Of a DNA stretch of 51,399 nt, positions 26,779 to 34,966 are shown one piece after another. The stretch spans positions 1 to 51,399 of the forward strand of contig CAZSTI010000004.1 of NCBI GenBank assembly GCA_964609995.1. The letters are read 5' to 3'. This stretch comes from JAAYGD01 sp964609995 (lineage in GTDB: Bacteria; Bacillota_I; Bacilli_A; RF39; UBA660). Positions within the stretch are counted from its first letter, which is position 1. Every line of letters starts with the position of its first letter. The notes beneath the pieces were generated by a model, which was given only the letters and a program-made list of their open reading frames with translations, was not told the DNA's origin and searched no databases. Both the position numbers and the translations under genes were made by a program.

Positions 26779-27480
26779 ATGAAAAAGATTATAGTAGCCA
26801 ATCTTAAGATGAATTTCAATTTAGAAGAAGCTATAAGTTATAAGAATGCAATAAATAGTAAATTTGATAATTTAATTATTTGTCCCCCATATATATATTT
26901 AAGAGATATGATAAGCGATAATTATAATTTGGGTTCTCAAGATGGCTATTTCATTGATAAAGGAGCATACACTGGAGAAATATCCTTTTTACAACTAAAA
27001 AGTATGGGAGTAAAGTTTTCAATTGTTGGTCATAGTGAAAGAAGACACAAATTAATTGAAGATAACAATATTATAAAAAACAAATATATTGCTTGTATTA
27101 ATAATAAGATTGTTCCTATATTATGTGTTGGAGAAACTCTAGAAGAAAGACAAAATAATGAAACTATAGAAGTAATAAAAAATCAATTAGAAACAATATT
27201 TAGAGAATTTAAAATTAATAATGCTATTATTGCATATGAACCCGTTTGGGCTATTGGAACAAACATTACTCCGTCTTTAGAAGAAATAGAAGAAGTTCAT
27301 AAAAATATTGATGCTATTATGAAAGATCTAAATATAGAAACAAAGATATTATACGGAGGTAGTGTTAATATTAATAATATTGAATCTTTTTCAAAATCTG
27401 ATTATATTGATGGTTTCTTAATTGGTTCTGCTTCATTAGATCCAGAAAATCTTATGAATATGATAAAAATTATAATGTAA
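26779..27480 (+). CDS. tpiA: Triosephosphate isomerase
   Basis: Interconverts dihydroxyacetone phosphate and glyceraldehyde-3-phosphate. Active residues are K10 (VANLKMN), H85 (VGHSERR) and the catalytic base E154 in AYEPVWAIGT, whose loop 6 follows; the phosphate loop YGGSVN is present. At 233 residues it is ~15 shorter than most bacterial enzymes, with trimmed surface loops, but the barrel appears complete. It is the last gene of the pgk transcript, and a terminator begins at its stop. Confidence 0.95.
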   Translation: MKKIIVANLKMNFNLEEAISYKNAINSKFDNLIICPPYIYLRDMISDNYNLGSQDGYFIDKGAYTGEISFLQLKSMGVKFSIVGHSERRHKLIEDNNIIKNKYIACINNKIVPILCVGETLEERQNNETIEVIKNQLETIFREFKINNAIIAYEPVWAIGTNITPSLEEIEEVHKNIDAIMKDLNIETKILYGGSVNINNIESFSKSDYIDGFLIGSASLDPENLMNMIKIIM

Positions 27481-27515
27481 ATAGGGATGTATACTAATAC
27501 CATTCCTATTTTTTT
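27480..27515 (+). terminator. Terminator after tpiA
   Basis: AATAGGGATG (27480-27489), an 11-nt loop and CATTCCTATT (27501-27510) with one G-U pair, then T to 27515. Confidence 0.85.
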
Positions 27516-27555
27516 ATAATATTAAATATGTTATATAAATATAGTAGGTGATAGT

Positions 27556-27894
27556 ATGCGAGAGTTTTATGGTAATATGAAACAAAGCATTTTTGAGTTT
27601 TCAATTAATAGTAATATTATTACTATTTTTGATATAAATGAACTCAAAACATATAAAAATGCACCTCCAGAGTATAAAAAAGATTTTGACGATAGTATTT
27701 TAGGTGGAAGAAACATGAGCGTTTCAAAATCAAAAACAAAGAAATTAAACTCTTCATTTGCTTCTTCTTCTGGATTTAATGTAAAAGAGGAAGAAGTTTC
27801 ATTAATAAATCCTTTAAATAATATTAACTCTGAAAATAATCCTTATCATTATAACCCCGTTTATATAGATCCAATTGATTCTTATATTGCATAA
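27556..27894 (+). CDS. Hypothetical protein before the Spo0A-like gene
   Basis: A 112-residue protein that I do not recognise. The first ~50 residues look folded (IFEFSINSNIITIFDINEL), and the rest is polar and probably disordered, with a serine-rich stretch (KLNSSFASSSGF) and a Pro/Tyr/Asn-rich C-terminus (NPYHYNPVYIDPIDSY). No signal or membrane helix. RBS TAGGTGAT. A terminator follows at once and the Spo0A-like gene starts 33 nt after its stop, so the two may form one read-through-controlled unit. Confidence 0.6.
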   Translation: MREFYGNMKQSIFEFSINSNIITIFDINELKTYKNAPPEYKKDFDDSILGGRNMSVSKSKTKKLNSSFASSSGFNVKEEEVSLINPLNNINSENNPYHYNPVYIDPIDSYIA

Positions 27895-27919
27895 AAATGT
27901 AGATTGCTACATTTTTTTT
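27894..27919 (+). terminator. Terminator or attenuator directly before Spo0A-like gene
   Basis: AAAATGTAG (27894-27902), loop ATTG, CTACATTTT (27907-27915), T run to 27919. The next ATG is at 27928 and its GAGG site touches the T run. Confidence 0.75.
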
Positions 27920-27927
27920 GAGGTTTT

Positions 27928-28647
27928 ATGATTAAATTGATAATTATTGAGCAAAATAATACAATGATTAAAAAATTAAATCTTTATTTTGAAAAAAATA
28001 ATGATTTTCAAATAAGTTTATCTACTAATGATGGATTAATTGGACTAAATTTTATAATAGAAAATATGAATAAGTATGATGTAATAATTATGGATATAGT
28101 AATTAAAAATAAAGATGGAATAATTATATTAAAAGAAATGAATGAAAGAAACATATTTAAACCTGTAATAATATGTTCAAGTTGCCATTCAGAAAATATA
28201 ATAAATGAAGTTTCAAATTATAATGTATGTGGATATTTATTAAAACCATATAATATTAAAGACTTAGAAATAAAAATAAAAGAAACATTAAAAAAAGAAA
28301 AGTGTTATAAAATATTGAATCAAAACATAATAAAAGTATTGCATGGTTTGGGTATTCCTTCATGTTATAAAGGATATAAATATTTAAAAGAAGCCATTAA
28401 TTTGTGCTGCAAAAAAAGTGATTATTTAATAACTAGAGATATTTATAGTCAATTGGCAAATAAATATAAAGTAAGTTGTTCTTCTATTGAAAGGGCAATT
28501 AGTAGAGTAATTGAAGTTGGTTTTAATAGAAATGATTGTGATTATGTAGAAGAAGTGTTCGGAAATACTATTAACTTTGATAGAGGAAGCCCTACTAATT
28601 TGGAATTTATTGAAACTGTAGTCGAAAGAATAAATGTAATTAAATAA
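27928..28647 (+). CDS. Spo0A-family response regulator with altered receiver
   Basis: A 239-residue protein. The receiver domain (1-125) keeps the phospho-acceptor D56 (IIMDIVIKNKDG), the switch hydroxyl S84 and K106 (LLKPYN), but the acidic pair that binds the metal is E8-Q9 with N10, instead of Asp-Asp. The C-terminal ~110 residues match the Spo0A DNA-binding domain closely: LHGLGIPSCYKGYKYLKEAI, then ANKYKVSCSSIERAISRVIEVGF and the closing FGNTINF...PTNLEFIETV. Spo0A is the phosphorelay-driven master regulator of sporulation. No histidine kinase or spo gene is in this window. Initiator ATG with GAGG lies right after a terminator hairpin. Confidence 0.88.
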   Translation: MIKLIIIEQNNTMIKKLNLYFEKNNDFQISLSTNDGLIGLNFIIENMNKYDVIIMDIVIKNKDGIIILKEMNERNIFKPVIICSSCHSENIINEVSNYNVCGYLLKPYNIKDLEIKIKETLKKEKCYKILNQNIIKVLHGLGIPSCYKGYKYLKEAINLCCKKSDYLITRDIYSQLANKYKVSCSSIERAISRVIEVGFNRNDCDYVEEVFGNTINFDRGSPTNLEFIETVVERINVIK

Positions 28648-28654
28648 TATATGA

Positions 28655-28660
28655 TATAAT
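28655..28660 (+). promoter_or_regulatory. -10 element for gpmI
   Basis: TATAAT placed so that transcription would begin near 28667, between the two candidate start codons of gpmI. This argues for ATG 28677 over ATG 28665. Confidence 0.45.
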
Positions 28661-28676
28661 TTTAATGGTGATAAAT

Positions 28677-30173
28677 ATGAATAAATTAATGTTAGTAATA
28701 TTAGATGGTGTTGGTTATAGAGAAGAAGAATATGGAAATGCATTTAAACAAGCCAAAACTCCTAACCTGGATTATTTATATAATGAATTTCCTCATTGTT
28801 TAATTAATGCTTCTGAAAAATATGTTGGTTTACCTGATGGCCAAATGGGAAATAGCGAGGTAGGTCATATGAATATTGGAGCTGGAAGAGTTGTTTATCA
28901 ACAACTTCAATTAATTAATGAAGCTATTTCAAGAGGAACATTTTATTACAATTCAAAAATATTAGATGTTATTAATCATTCTAAAAACAATAATTCAAAA
29001 CTTCACATAATGGGTTTAATTAGTGATGGAGGTGTTCATTCACATATTGAGCATTTTAAAGCGTTAATAAAAATGGCAAAAGATAATAATATAAATCAGT
29101 TATATTTTCATTTGATTACGGACGGAAGAGATACTTTGCCTGATTCTGCTTATAAATATATAGAAGAGTTAGAAAAAGAGTTAAATGGTTTTGGTAAAAT
29201 TGCAACAATATCAGGAAGATATTATGCTATGGATAGGGATAATAACTTTGATAGAGTTAAAAAATATTATGATGCTGTAATTAATAATATTGGAGATCAT
29301 TATACTAGCACCAAAGAATTAATTGAAAATAATTATAATAACAAAATATATGATGAATTTATTATTCCTGGTATTTTGGATTCAAAAGGATTAATAGAAG
29401 AAAACGATGGAATAATTTGGGCAAATTATAGACCGGATAGAGCTTGGGAGATATTATCTTCTATAACTAATAATGACTTTGAAAAATTTGAAAAAAAGAA
29501 ATTTCATAATATTAAATTAGTTACTATGATGCCTGTTGCGGATACCGTGATTAATGAATATGCTTTTAAATTAGATGATTTATATAATACTTTTGGAGAA
29601 TATATTTCGAGATATGGATTAAAGCAACTCAGAATAGCTGAAACCGAAAAATATGCACATGTTACATATTTCTTTGATGGAGGTATAGAAAAAATAATTC
29701 CTAATTGTGATAGGGTATTAATAAATAGTCCAAAAGTGCCTACTTATGATTTAAAACCAGAAATGAGTTCATATGAAATAACTACAAAATTATTAGAAAT
29801 AATGCACAATTATAATGTAATAATTCTTAATTTTGCAAATGGAGATATGGTTGGCCATACAGGAGTTATAGAGGCCGCTATTAAAGCAATGGAAGCTATT
29901 GATTATAATATGGGTTTAATATATGAGAAAGCAAAACAATTAGGATTTACTTTGTTAGTTACTGCGGATCACGGAAATTGTGAAGAGATGTTGGATGCTA
30001 ATGGAACTGTATTAACTGCTCATTCTTTAAATAAAGTTCCATTAATTATAACTGATAAAAAATATTCTTTAGTAAATGGAAAGTTAGGGGATCTTGCGCC
30101 TACTATGTTGAAAATTTTAAATATTGAAAAGCCTAAAGAAATGACAGGAGATTCATTGATAAATATTGAATAA
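28677..30173 (+). CDS. gpmI: 2,3-bisphosphoglycerate-independent phosphoglycerate mutase
   Basis: Converts 3-phosphoglycerate to 2-phosphoglycerate with two Mn ions and a phosphoserine intermediate. The N-terminal metal site has D10 (VILDGVGYREE), and the catalytic serine is S60 (GQMGNSEVGHMNIGAGR). The phosphate-transfer domain has HSHIEH and TDGRDT, and the second metal set is NFANGDMVGHTG and TADHGNCEEM with HS later. At 498 residues it is close to the usual ~510. The start at 28677 has GGTGAT upstream; an in-frame ATG at 28665 is less likely. It completes a gap-pgk-tpiA-gpmI run; enolase is not here. Confidence 0.94.
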   Translation: MNKLMLVILDGVGYREEEYGNAFKQAKTPNLDYLYNEFPHCLINASEKYVGLPDGQMGNSEVGHMNIGAGRVVYQQLQLINEAISRGTFYYNSKILDVINHSKNNNSKLHIMGLISDGGVHSHIEHFKALIKMAKDNNINQLYFHLITDGRDTLPDSAYKYIEELEKELNGFGKIATISGRYYAMDRDNNFDRVKKYYDAVINNIGDHYTSTKELIENNYNNKIYDEFIIPGILDSKGLIEENDGIIWANYRPDRAWEILSSITNNDFEKFEKKKFHNIKLVTMMPVADTVINEYAFKLDDLYNTFGEYISRYGLKQLRIAETEKYAHVTYFFDGGIEKIIPNCDRVLINSPKVPTYDLKPEMSSYEITTKLLEIMHNYNVIILNFANGDMVGHTGVIEAAIKAMEAIDYNMGLIYEKAKQLGFTLLVTADHGNCEEMLDANGTVLTAHSLNKVPLIITDKKYSLVNGKLGDLAPTMLKILNIEKPKEMTGDSLINIE

Positions 30174-30212
30174 ATGTAAATTATGTTATAGAATATAATT
30201 AAAGGAGGGCAT

Positions 30213-30608
30213 ATGTATTATCAAAATTATAATAATTATGGCGGAAATTCTTTTGCACAAGGTTGGATGATTGCATCTTTGATATTAGCAATAGTAGGAG
30301 GTATAGTAACTTTATTATTTTTTCTTAAAAAATCAGGTAAAGAAAAATATAATAAGAAGTTAAAACTACTATATAATTTTCTAAATTTTGATTTTCTAAC
30401 ATTGGAATACATAGTTAAATTCTTATATGTTACAGTTACGATTTATATAGTATTAAGTTCATTTAGTTACATATCTTATAGTTTCGTATACTTCTTAATG
30501 TATTTGATACTTGGAGTTTTATTTGCAAGAATAATATTCGAATTAATAATGTTAGCAATAAAAATATGCAATAATACAACCGAAATTAATCAAAAATTAA
30601 AGAAATAA
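30213..30608 (+). CDS. DUF4282-like membrane protein
   Basis: A 131-residue protein with an N-terminal helix (about 18-39), a basic cytosolic loop (KKSGKEKYNKKLK) and two C-terminal helices. The second half follows the DUF4282 pattern: FLNFDFLTLEYIVKFLY, a helix, a glycine turn, then LFARIIFELIMLAIKICNN with the conserved Arg and Glu. The Tyr/Asn-rich N-terminus is unusual. Function is unknown. RBS AAAGGAGG, and the terminator at 30619 closes the unit before the S10 operon. Confidence 0.65.
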   Translation: MYYQNYNNYGGNSFAQGWMIASLILAIVGGIVTLLFFLKKSGKEKYNKKLKLLYNFLNFDFLTLEYIVKFLYVTVTIYIVLSSFSYISYSFVYFLMYLILGVLFARIIFELIMLAIKICNNTTEINQKLKK

Positions 30609-30618
30609 TCAAAAATAT

Positions 30619-30654
30619 AAATAAATGCATTTTGGGTATTGCATTTATTTTTTT
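30619..30654 (+). terminator. Strong terminator before the S10 operon
   Basis: AAATAAATGCA (30619-30629), a 10-nt loop and TGCATTTATTT (30640-30650) form a perfect 11-bp stem followed by more T. Confidence 0.9.
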
Positions 30655-30667
30655 GTTTTGATATACT
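30639..30667 (+). promoter_or_regulatory. S10 operon promoter, -35 within terminator arm
   Basis: TTGCAT (30639-30644), a 17-nt spacer and TATACT (30662-30667). The -35 lies in the right arm of the preceding terminator. Transcription would start near 30674, giving a leader of ~117 nt. Confidence 0.55.
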
Positions 30668-30683
30668 TATTTAGCAAGTTGTG

Positions 30684-30776
30684 GCTTAGATGCGTAAGGT
30701 TGTTGATACACCAGGCAAAGTTGTCTTTGTGTATTGGGGTATTTATGCGGAGCAAGTTTATACAATTGATATAAGC
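30684..30776 (+). ncRNA. Structured leader of the S10 ribosomal operon
   Basis: The leader folds by eye into nested helices: GCTTAGAT (30684-30691) with ATATAAGC (30769-30776); a long helix 30692-30710 with 30730-30748, 16 of 19 positions pairing including several G-U; an asymmetric bulge CCAGG (30711-30715) on the 5' side only; and an apical stem CAAAG (30716-30720)/CTTTG (30725-30729) closed by TTGT. This is the kind of site a ribosomal protein (L4 in E. coli) or an attenuation mechanism uses for feedback on the S10 operon. No T-tract terminator is present, which would fit translational control. Confidence 0.6.
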
Positions 30777-30790
30777 GAAGGGAGGATAAG

Positions 30791-31093
30791 ATGGCGAATC
30801 GAATCAGAATTAAACTTAAGGCTTACGATCACAGAGTTTTAGATCAAGCAGCAGGAAGAATCGTTGAAGCAGTTAAGAGAACTGGTGGGGATATTAGTGG
30901 ACCAATTCCATTACCTACTGAAATCCAAAAGTATACTATTTTGAGAGCTGTTCACAAATACAAAGATTCACGTGAACAATTTGAAATGCGTACTCATAAA
31001 AGATTGATTGACATCAACAATCCTAGTAAGGAAACTGTCGAGACATTGACAAGATTAGACTTACCTAGTGGCGTTGACATAGAAATTAAATAG
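30791..31093 (+). CDS. rpsJ: 30S ribosomal protein S10
   Basis: First gene of the superoperon; S10 sits in the 30S head and also serves as NusE in rRNA antitermination with boxA RNA. It reads RIRIKLKAYDHRVLDQAAGRIVE at the start and GPIPLPTEIQKYTILRAVHKYKDSREQFEMRTHKRLID in the middle, as expected. 100 residues, the normal length. RBS GGGAGGA. It is preceded by the structured leader 30684-30776, and rplC follows 8 nt on. Confidence 0.98.
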   Translation: MANRIRIKLKAYDHRVLDQAAGRIVEAVKRTGGDISGPIPLPTEIQKYTILRAVHKYKDSREQFEMRTHKRLIDINNPSKETVETLTRLDLPSGVDIEIK

Positions 31094-31101
31094 GAGGAAA
31101 A

Positions 31102-31845
31102 ATGAAAAAAGGAATCTTAGGAAAAAAAGAGGGAATGACTTCGGTTTTTACTAAAAATGGTATTTTGGTTCCTGTTACAGTAATAAGCGTTGAACCAAAC
31201 GTAGTAATGCAAATTAAGAATGTAGAAAAAGATGGTTATGATGCTATTCAAATAGGTTATGGAAACAAAAGAGATAATTTAAGTAATAAATCAGAAAAGG
31301 GTCATGCAAAAAAAGCGAATACTACACCTAAGCGCTTCTTAAAAGAAATTAGGGGTGTAGATGTATCAAATTATCAAGTTGGACAAGAGGTAAAAGCAAA
31401 TTTATTTGAAGCTGGTGAAGTAGTAGATGTAACCGGTGTAAGTAAAGGAAAAGGCTTTCAAGGAGTTATAAAAAGATACAATCAAACTAGAGGCCCTATG
31501 GGTCATGGTTCTCAATATCATAGAGGAGTTGGATCTTTAGGATCAAGAAGACCGATGCATGTATTAAAGGGTAAAAAATTACCTGGTCATATGGGATTTG
31601 AAACTGTTACTATACAAAATTTAGAAATAGTTGAAGTTGATATGGAAAACAATTTATTATTGGTTAAAGGAAATGTTCCTGGACCAAAAAAATCAATAAT
31701 AATGATAAGATCATCGGTAAAAAATCCTGATGAAATAAGAGATACTCTTGATTTAATAAAATATAATAATGAAGAATTATTGGAAGTAAACAACGATACA
31801 GAAGAAGTTGTAGAAGAATCATCACAAGGAATAGAACAACAATAA
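31102..31845 (+). CDS. rplC: 50S ribosomal protein L3 with acidic tail
   Basis: Early 23S-binding protein near the peptidyl-transferase centre. Signatures are GILGKKEGMTSVF at the N-terminus and the tip loop GPMGHGSQYHRGVGSLG, which carries the conserved glutamine. At 247 residues it is ~38 longer than usual: after the normal end (SSVKNP) there is an acidic, low-complexity tail (EVNNDTEEVVEESSQGIEQQ). RBS AGGAGG. Confidence 0.97.
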   Translation: MKKGILGKKEGMTSVFTKNGILVPVTVISVEPNVVMQIKNVEKDGYDAIQIGYGNKRDNLSNKSEKGHAKKANTTPKRFLKEIRGVDVSNYQVGQEVKANLFEAGEVVDVTGVSKGKGFQGVIKRYNQTRGPMGHGSQYHRGVGSLGSRRPMHVLKGKKLPGHMGFETVTIQNLEIVEVDMENNLLLVKGNVPGPKKSIIMIRSSVKNPDEIRDTLDLIKYNNEELLEVNNDTEEVVEESSQGIEQQ

Positions 31846-31873
31846 TATATTGATTGTGATGGAAGGAGGAAGA

Positions 31874-32500
31874 ATGTCTAAAGTGGCACTTTTAAATTTA
31901 AAAGGCGAAAAAATTAAAGATATTAATTTAGATGATACCGTTTGGGGAATAGAACCTAATGATAGTGTTATATATGATGCAATAGTGTTAGCTAGAGCGT
32001 CTCAAAGACAAGGATCTCACGATACTAAAACTAGAGCTGAAGTACGTGGAGGAGGAAGAAAACCTTGGAAACAAAAAGGAACAGGCAATGCAAGACAAGG
32101 ATCTATTAGAAGCCCTCAATGGAGAGGTGGAGGAATAGTATTTGGACCTACACCAAATGTAAATTATAGTAAAAAACAAAATAAAAAAGAGAGAAGATTA
32201 GCTATTAAATCAATGCTTTCATATAAGGCATTAAATAGCAATCTATTAGCAATTGAAAACTTAATAATTAATAATAATAAGACAAAATCATTTTTAAATA
32301 TTATGAAAGATTTAAAACTAGATTCATCTACTTTATTTGTAACTAATGAATTAACAGAAGAGTTAATATTATCTACTCGTAATGTAAAAGGTATTAAAGT
32401 TATTAATTATGGTGAATTAAATGTATTAGATTTAGCAAGTTATGATAATTTAGTTGTAACTGAAGAAGCTATTAAAAAAGTTGAGGAGGTGCTAGTATAA
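31874..32500 (+). CDS. rplD: 50S ribosomal protein L4
   Basis: L4 binds 23S rRNA domain I and lines the exit tunnel; in E. coli it is also the feedback regulator of this operon. The tunnel loop GGGRKPWKQKGTGNARQGS is intact. The frame is open to 31850, but GGAGGA before ATG 31874 and the usual N-terminus (MSKVALLNLKGEK) fix the start, giving 208 residues. It shares one base with rplW. Confidence 0.97.
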   Translation: MSKVALLNLKGEKIKDINLDDTVWGIEPNDSVIYDAIVLARASQRQGSHDTKTRAEVRGGGRKPWKQKGTGNARQGSIRSPQWRGGGIVFGPTPNVNYSKKQNKKERRLAIKSMLSYKALNSNLLAIENLIINNNKTKSFLNIMKDLKLDSSTLFVTNELTEELILSTRNVKGIKVINYGELNVLDLASYDNLVVTEEAIKKVEEVLV

Positions 32501-32778
32501 TGTCAGAATATAGAGATTTAATTAAAGCACCAATTATTACTGAAAAAAGTGCTTCTATCGCAAGTAATGATAGAAAATATGTTTTTGAAGTAAATTCAAA
32601 AGCAAATAAAACTCAAATTAAACAAGCAATCGAAAAAATATTTAAAGTTAAAGTTGAAAAAGTAAATACAATAAATGTTGTTCCAAAGAAAAAAAGAGTT
32701 GGACGTTATTCTGGTTTTACTAATCAATATAAGAAAGCAATAATAACTTTAGCTCCAAATAATAAGATTGATTTATAA
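32500..32778 (+). CDS. rplW: 50S ribosomal protein L23
   Basis: Binds 23S rRNA at the tunnel exit and docks trigger factor and SRP. The family pattern is clear: LIKAPIITEKSASIA at the start, then YVFEVNSKANKTQIKQAIEKIFKVKVEKVNT. 92 residues, normal. Start and stop overlap with rplD as TAATG, so translation is coupled; GAGGAGGTG lies inside the rplD end. Confidence 0.97.
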   Translation: MSEYRDLIKAPIITEKSASIASNDRKYVFEVNSKANKTQIKQAIEKIFKVKVEKVNTINVVPKKKRVGRYSGFTNQYKKAIITLAPNNKIDL

Positions 32779-32792
32779 AGGAGGATATTAAC

Positions 32793-33623
32793 ATGCCAGT
32801 AAAAACATATAGACCACTTACAAATGCAAGTAGAAATATGAATACATTGATTAATTCTGATTTGACTAAAAAAGCTCCTGAAAAGAAATTAACTAAAACA
32901 ATAGTTAAAACAGGAGGAAGAAATAATCAAGGAAAAATTACTGTAAGACATCATGGTGGTGGTGCAAAAAGAAGATATCGTATTATTGATTTTAAGAGAA
33001 ACAAATACGATGTAGAAGGAACTGTTTCTGCTATTGAATATGATCCAAATAGAACATGTAATATAGCTCTTATAACATATGCTGATGGCGAAAAAAGATA
33101 TATTTTAGCGCCATTAGATTTAAAAGTTGGAGACAAAGTAATTAGTTCCAATAGTGCTGATATTAAAATTGGAAATTCATTACCAATTGGAAATATTGCA
33201 GTAGGTACATACGTACATAATATAGAATTAAAACCGTTAAAAGGTGGACAATTAGCAAGAAGCGCGGGTTCAAGTGCTCAAATTCTTGGTAGAGAAGGTA
33301 ATTATGTATTAGTAAGATTAAAAAGTGGTGAAACAAGAAAAATATTAGGTTCTTGTAGAGCAACAGTTGGTGTGGTTGGAAATCAAGATAGAGAGTTATT
33401 AAAACTTGGAAAAGCTGGACGTAAACGTCACATGGGAATAAGACCTACAGTTCGTGGATCAGTAATGAATCCAAATGATCACCCTCATGGTGGTGGAGAA
33501 GGTAAATCTCCAGTAGGTAGAAGTGGTCCAATGACTCCTTGGGGTAAACCAGCACTTGGTTATAAAACAAGAAAAAAGAAAAAGACAACTAACAAGTTTA
33601 TTGTAAAACGTCGTGGAAAATAG
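32793..33623 (+). CDS. rplB: 50S ribosomal protein L2
   Basis: Needed for subunit association and peptidyl transfer. The RNA-binding GGRNNQGKITVRHHGGG, the central SAGSSAQILGREG and the C-terminal loop NPNDHPHGGGEGKSPVGR with its essential histidine are all present. 276 residues, normal. RBS AAGGAGG. Confidence 0.98.
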   Translation: MPVKTYRPLTNASRNMNTLINSDLTKKAPEKKLTKTIVKTGGRNNQGKITVRHHGGGAKRRYRIIDFKRNKYDVEGTVSAIEYDPNRTCNIALITYADGEKRYILAPLDLKVGDKVISSNSADIKIGNSLPIGNIAVGTYVHNIELKPLKGGQLARSAGSSAQILGREGNYVLVRLKSGETRKILGSCRATVGVVGNQDRELLKLGKAGRKRHMGIRPTVRGSVMNPNDHPHGGGEGKSPVGRSGPMTPWGKPALGYKTRKKKKTTNKFIVKRRGK

Positions 33624-33638
33624 AAAGGATAGATAATA

Positions 33639-33914
33639 ATGGCAAGAAGTTTAAAAAAGAAACCTTATGTATTTGAAAGATTAATGAAAAGAGTTAACGA
33701 TTTAAATGCAAATGAAAAAAAAGAAGTTTTAAAAACATGGTCTCGTCGTTCTACAATTTATCCTGAATTTGTGGGACACACATTCGCAGTACATAACGGT
33801 AAAGAATTCATTCCTGTTTATGTTACTGAAGATATGGTAGGACATAAATTAGGTGAATTTTCTATGACACGTAAATTCGTTGGTCATACGGGAGAAAAGA
33901 AAGAAGTAAAATAA
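33639..33914 (+). CDS. rpsS: 30S ribosomal protein S19
   Basis: Head protein that pairs with S13 near the A site. It begins ARSLKKKPYV and contains WSRRSTIYPEFVGHTFAVHNGK and the closing EFSMTRKFVGHTGEKK. 91 residues, normal. RBS AAAGGAT is weaker than those of its neighbours. Confidence 0.98.
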   Translation: MARSLKKKPYVFERLMKRVNDLNANEKKEVLKTWSRRSTIYPEFVGHTFAVHNGKEFIPVYVTEDMVGHKLGEFSMTRKFVGHTGEKKEVK

Positions 33915-33937
33915 TTCTTTAAGGGAGGAAACTAAAT

Positions 33938-34273
33938 ATGGAAGTTAAAGCAGTAGCAAAAGATGTTAGAATTTCTGCGGATAAAGCTCGTTTAGTTATG
34001 AATTTGATTCGTGGTAAAGTAGTAGTGGATGCTCATGCAATATTAAGTAATATTAATAACAAATCATCTAGATTAATTATTAAAGTACTTGATTCTGCAA
34101 AAGCAAATGCACTAAATAACCATAAATTAAATGAAGAAAAATTATATGTTTCAAAAGCATATGTAGATGAAGGATCCATTATAAAAAGAGGTATGTTTGA
34201 TTCTAGAGGTCATATCGGAAGAAAAGACCATAGAACATGCCATTTAACAGTAATGGTTTCGGAAAGAGACTAA
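33938..34273 (+). CDS. rplV: 50S ribosomal protein L22
   Basis: Tunnel protein whose beta hairpin, with L4, forms the constriction. The pattern is ISADKARLVMNLIRGKVV, then SAKANALNNHKL and the C-terminal GRKDHRTCHLTVMVSE. 111 residues, normal. RBS GGGAGG. Confidence 0.98.
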   Translation: MEVKAVAKDVRISADKARLVMNLIRGKVVVDAHAILSNINNKSSRLIIKVLDSAKANALNNHKLNEEKLYVSKAYVDEGSIIKRGMFDSRGHIGRKDHRTCHLTVMVSERD

Positions 34274-34285
34274 GGAGGTGTAATC

Positions 34286-34966
34286 GTGGGACAAAAAGTT
34301 AGTCCAATTGCATTTAGAACAGGAATTAATAAAGACTGGAATGCAAAATGGTACGCATCAAATAAAGATTTTAAAAAATATTTGGAAAACGATAGTAAAA
34401 TTCGTAAGTTTTTAGATAAGAAACTTGCTAATTCATCTGTTTCAAATGTAGTGATTGAAAGAAATAAAAAGAACACTGAAGTTACTATATATACTGCTAA
34501 ACCTGGTGTAATAATAGGCCATGGTGGAGAAGAAATAGAGAAATTAAAAAAGGATTTATCTAAATTAGTTGATGAAAATATACAAATATCTATTGTTGAA
34601 ATAAAAAATCCTGATTTACATGCTAAAATTGTTGCGGATAGTATTGCTAATCAAATTGAAAATAGAGCTTCATTCCGTGTTGCTCAAAAACGTGCAATTA
34701 GAAATACAATGAAAGCTGGAGCATTAGGTATAAAAACAAAAGTATCAGGTAGATTGGGTGGAGCCGAAATGGCTCGTAGTGAAGGTTATTCTGAAGGAAC
34801 TACTCCTCTTCATACTATAAGAGCAGATATTGATTATGCTACTAGTGAAGCAAATACAACATTTGGAAAAATCGGAGTTAAGGTTTGGATTTATAAAGGT
34901 GAAATACTTCCTACAAAGAAAAACAAGGGAGGTAATGAAAATGGCTTTGATACCAAAAAGAACTAA
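34286..34966 (+). CDS. rpsC: 30S ribosomal protein S3
   Basis: Part of the mRNA entry helicase of the 30S head. The GTG start has AAGGAGGTG upstream and gives the standard MGQKVSPIAFRTGINKDW. The type II KH motif is GVIIGHGGEEIEKL, and the C-terminal domain has GRLGGAEMARSEGYSEG. 226 residues. Its last 26 nt overlap rplP. Confidence 0.97.
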   Translation: MGQKVSPIAFRTGINKDWNAKWYASNKDFKKYLENDSKIRKFLDKKLANSSVSNVVIERNKKNTEVTIYTAKPGVIIGHGGEEIEKLKKDLSKLVDENIQISIVEIKNPDLHAKIVADSIANQIENRASFRVAQKRAIRNTMKAGALGIKTKVSGRLGGAEMARSEGYSEGTTPLHTIRADIDYATSEANTTFGKIGVKVWIYKGEILPTKKNKGGNENGFDTKKN

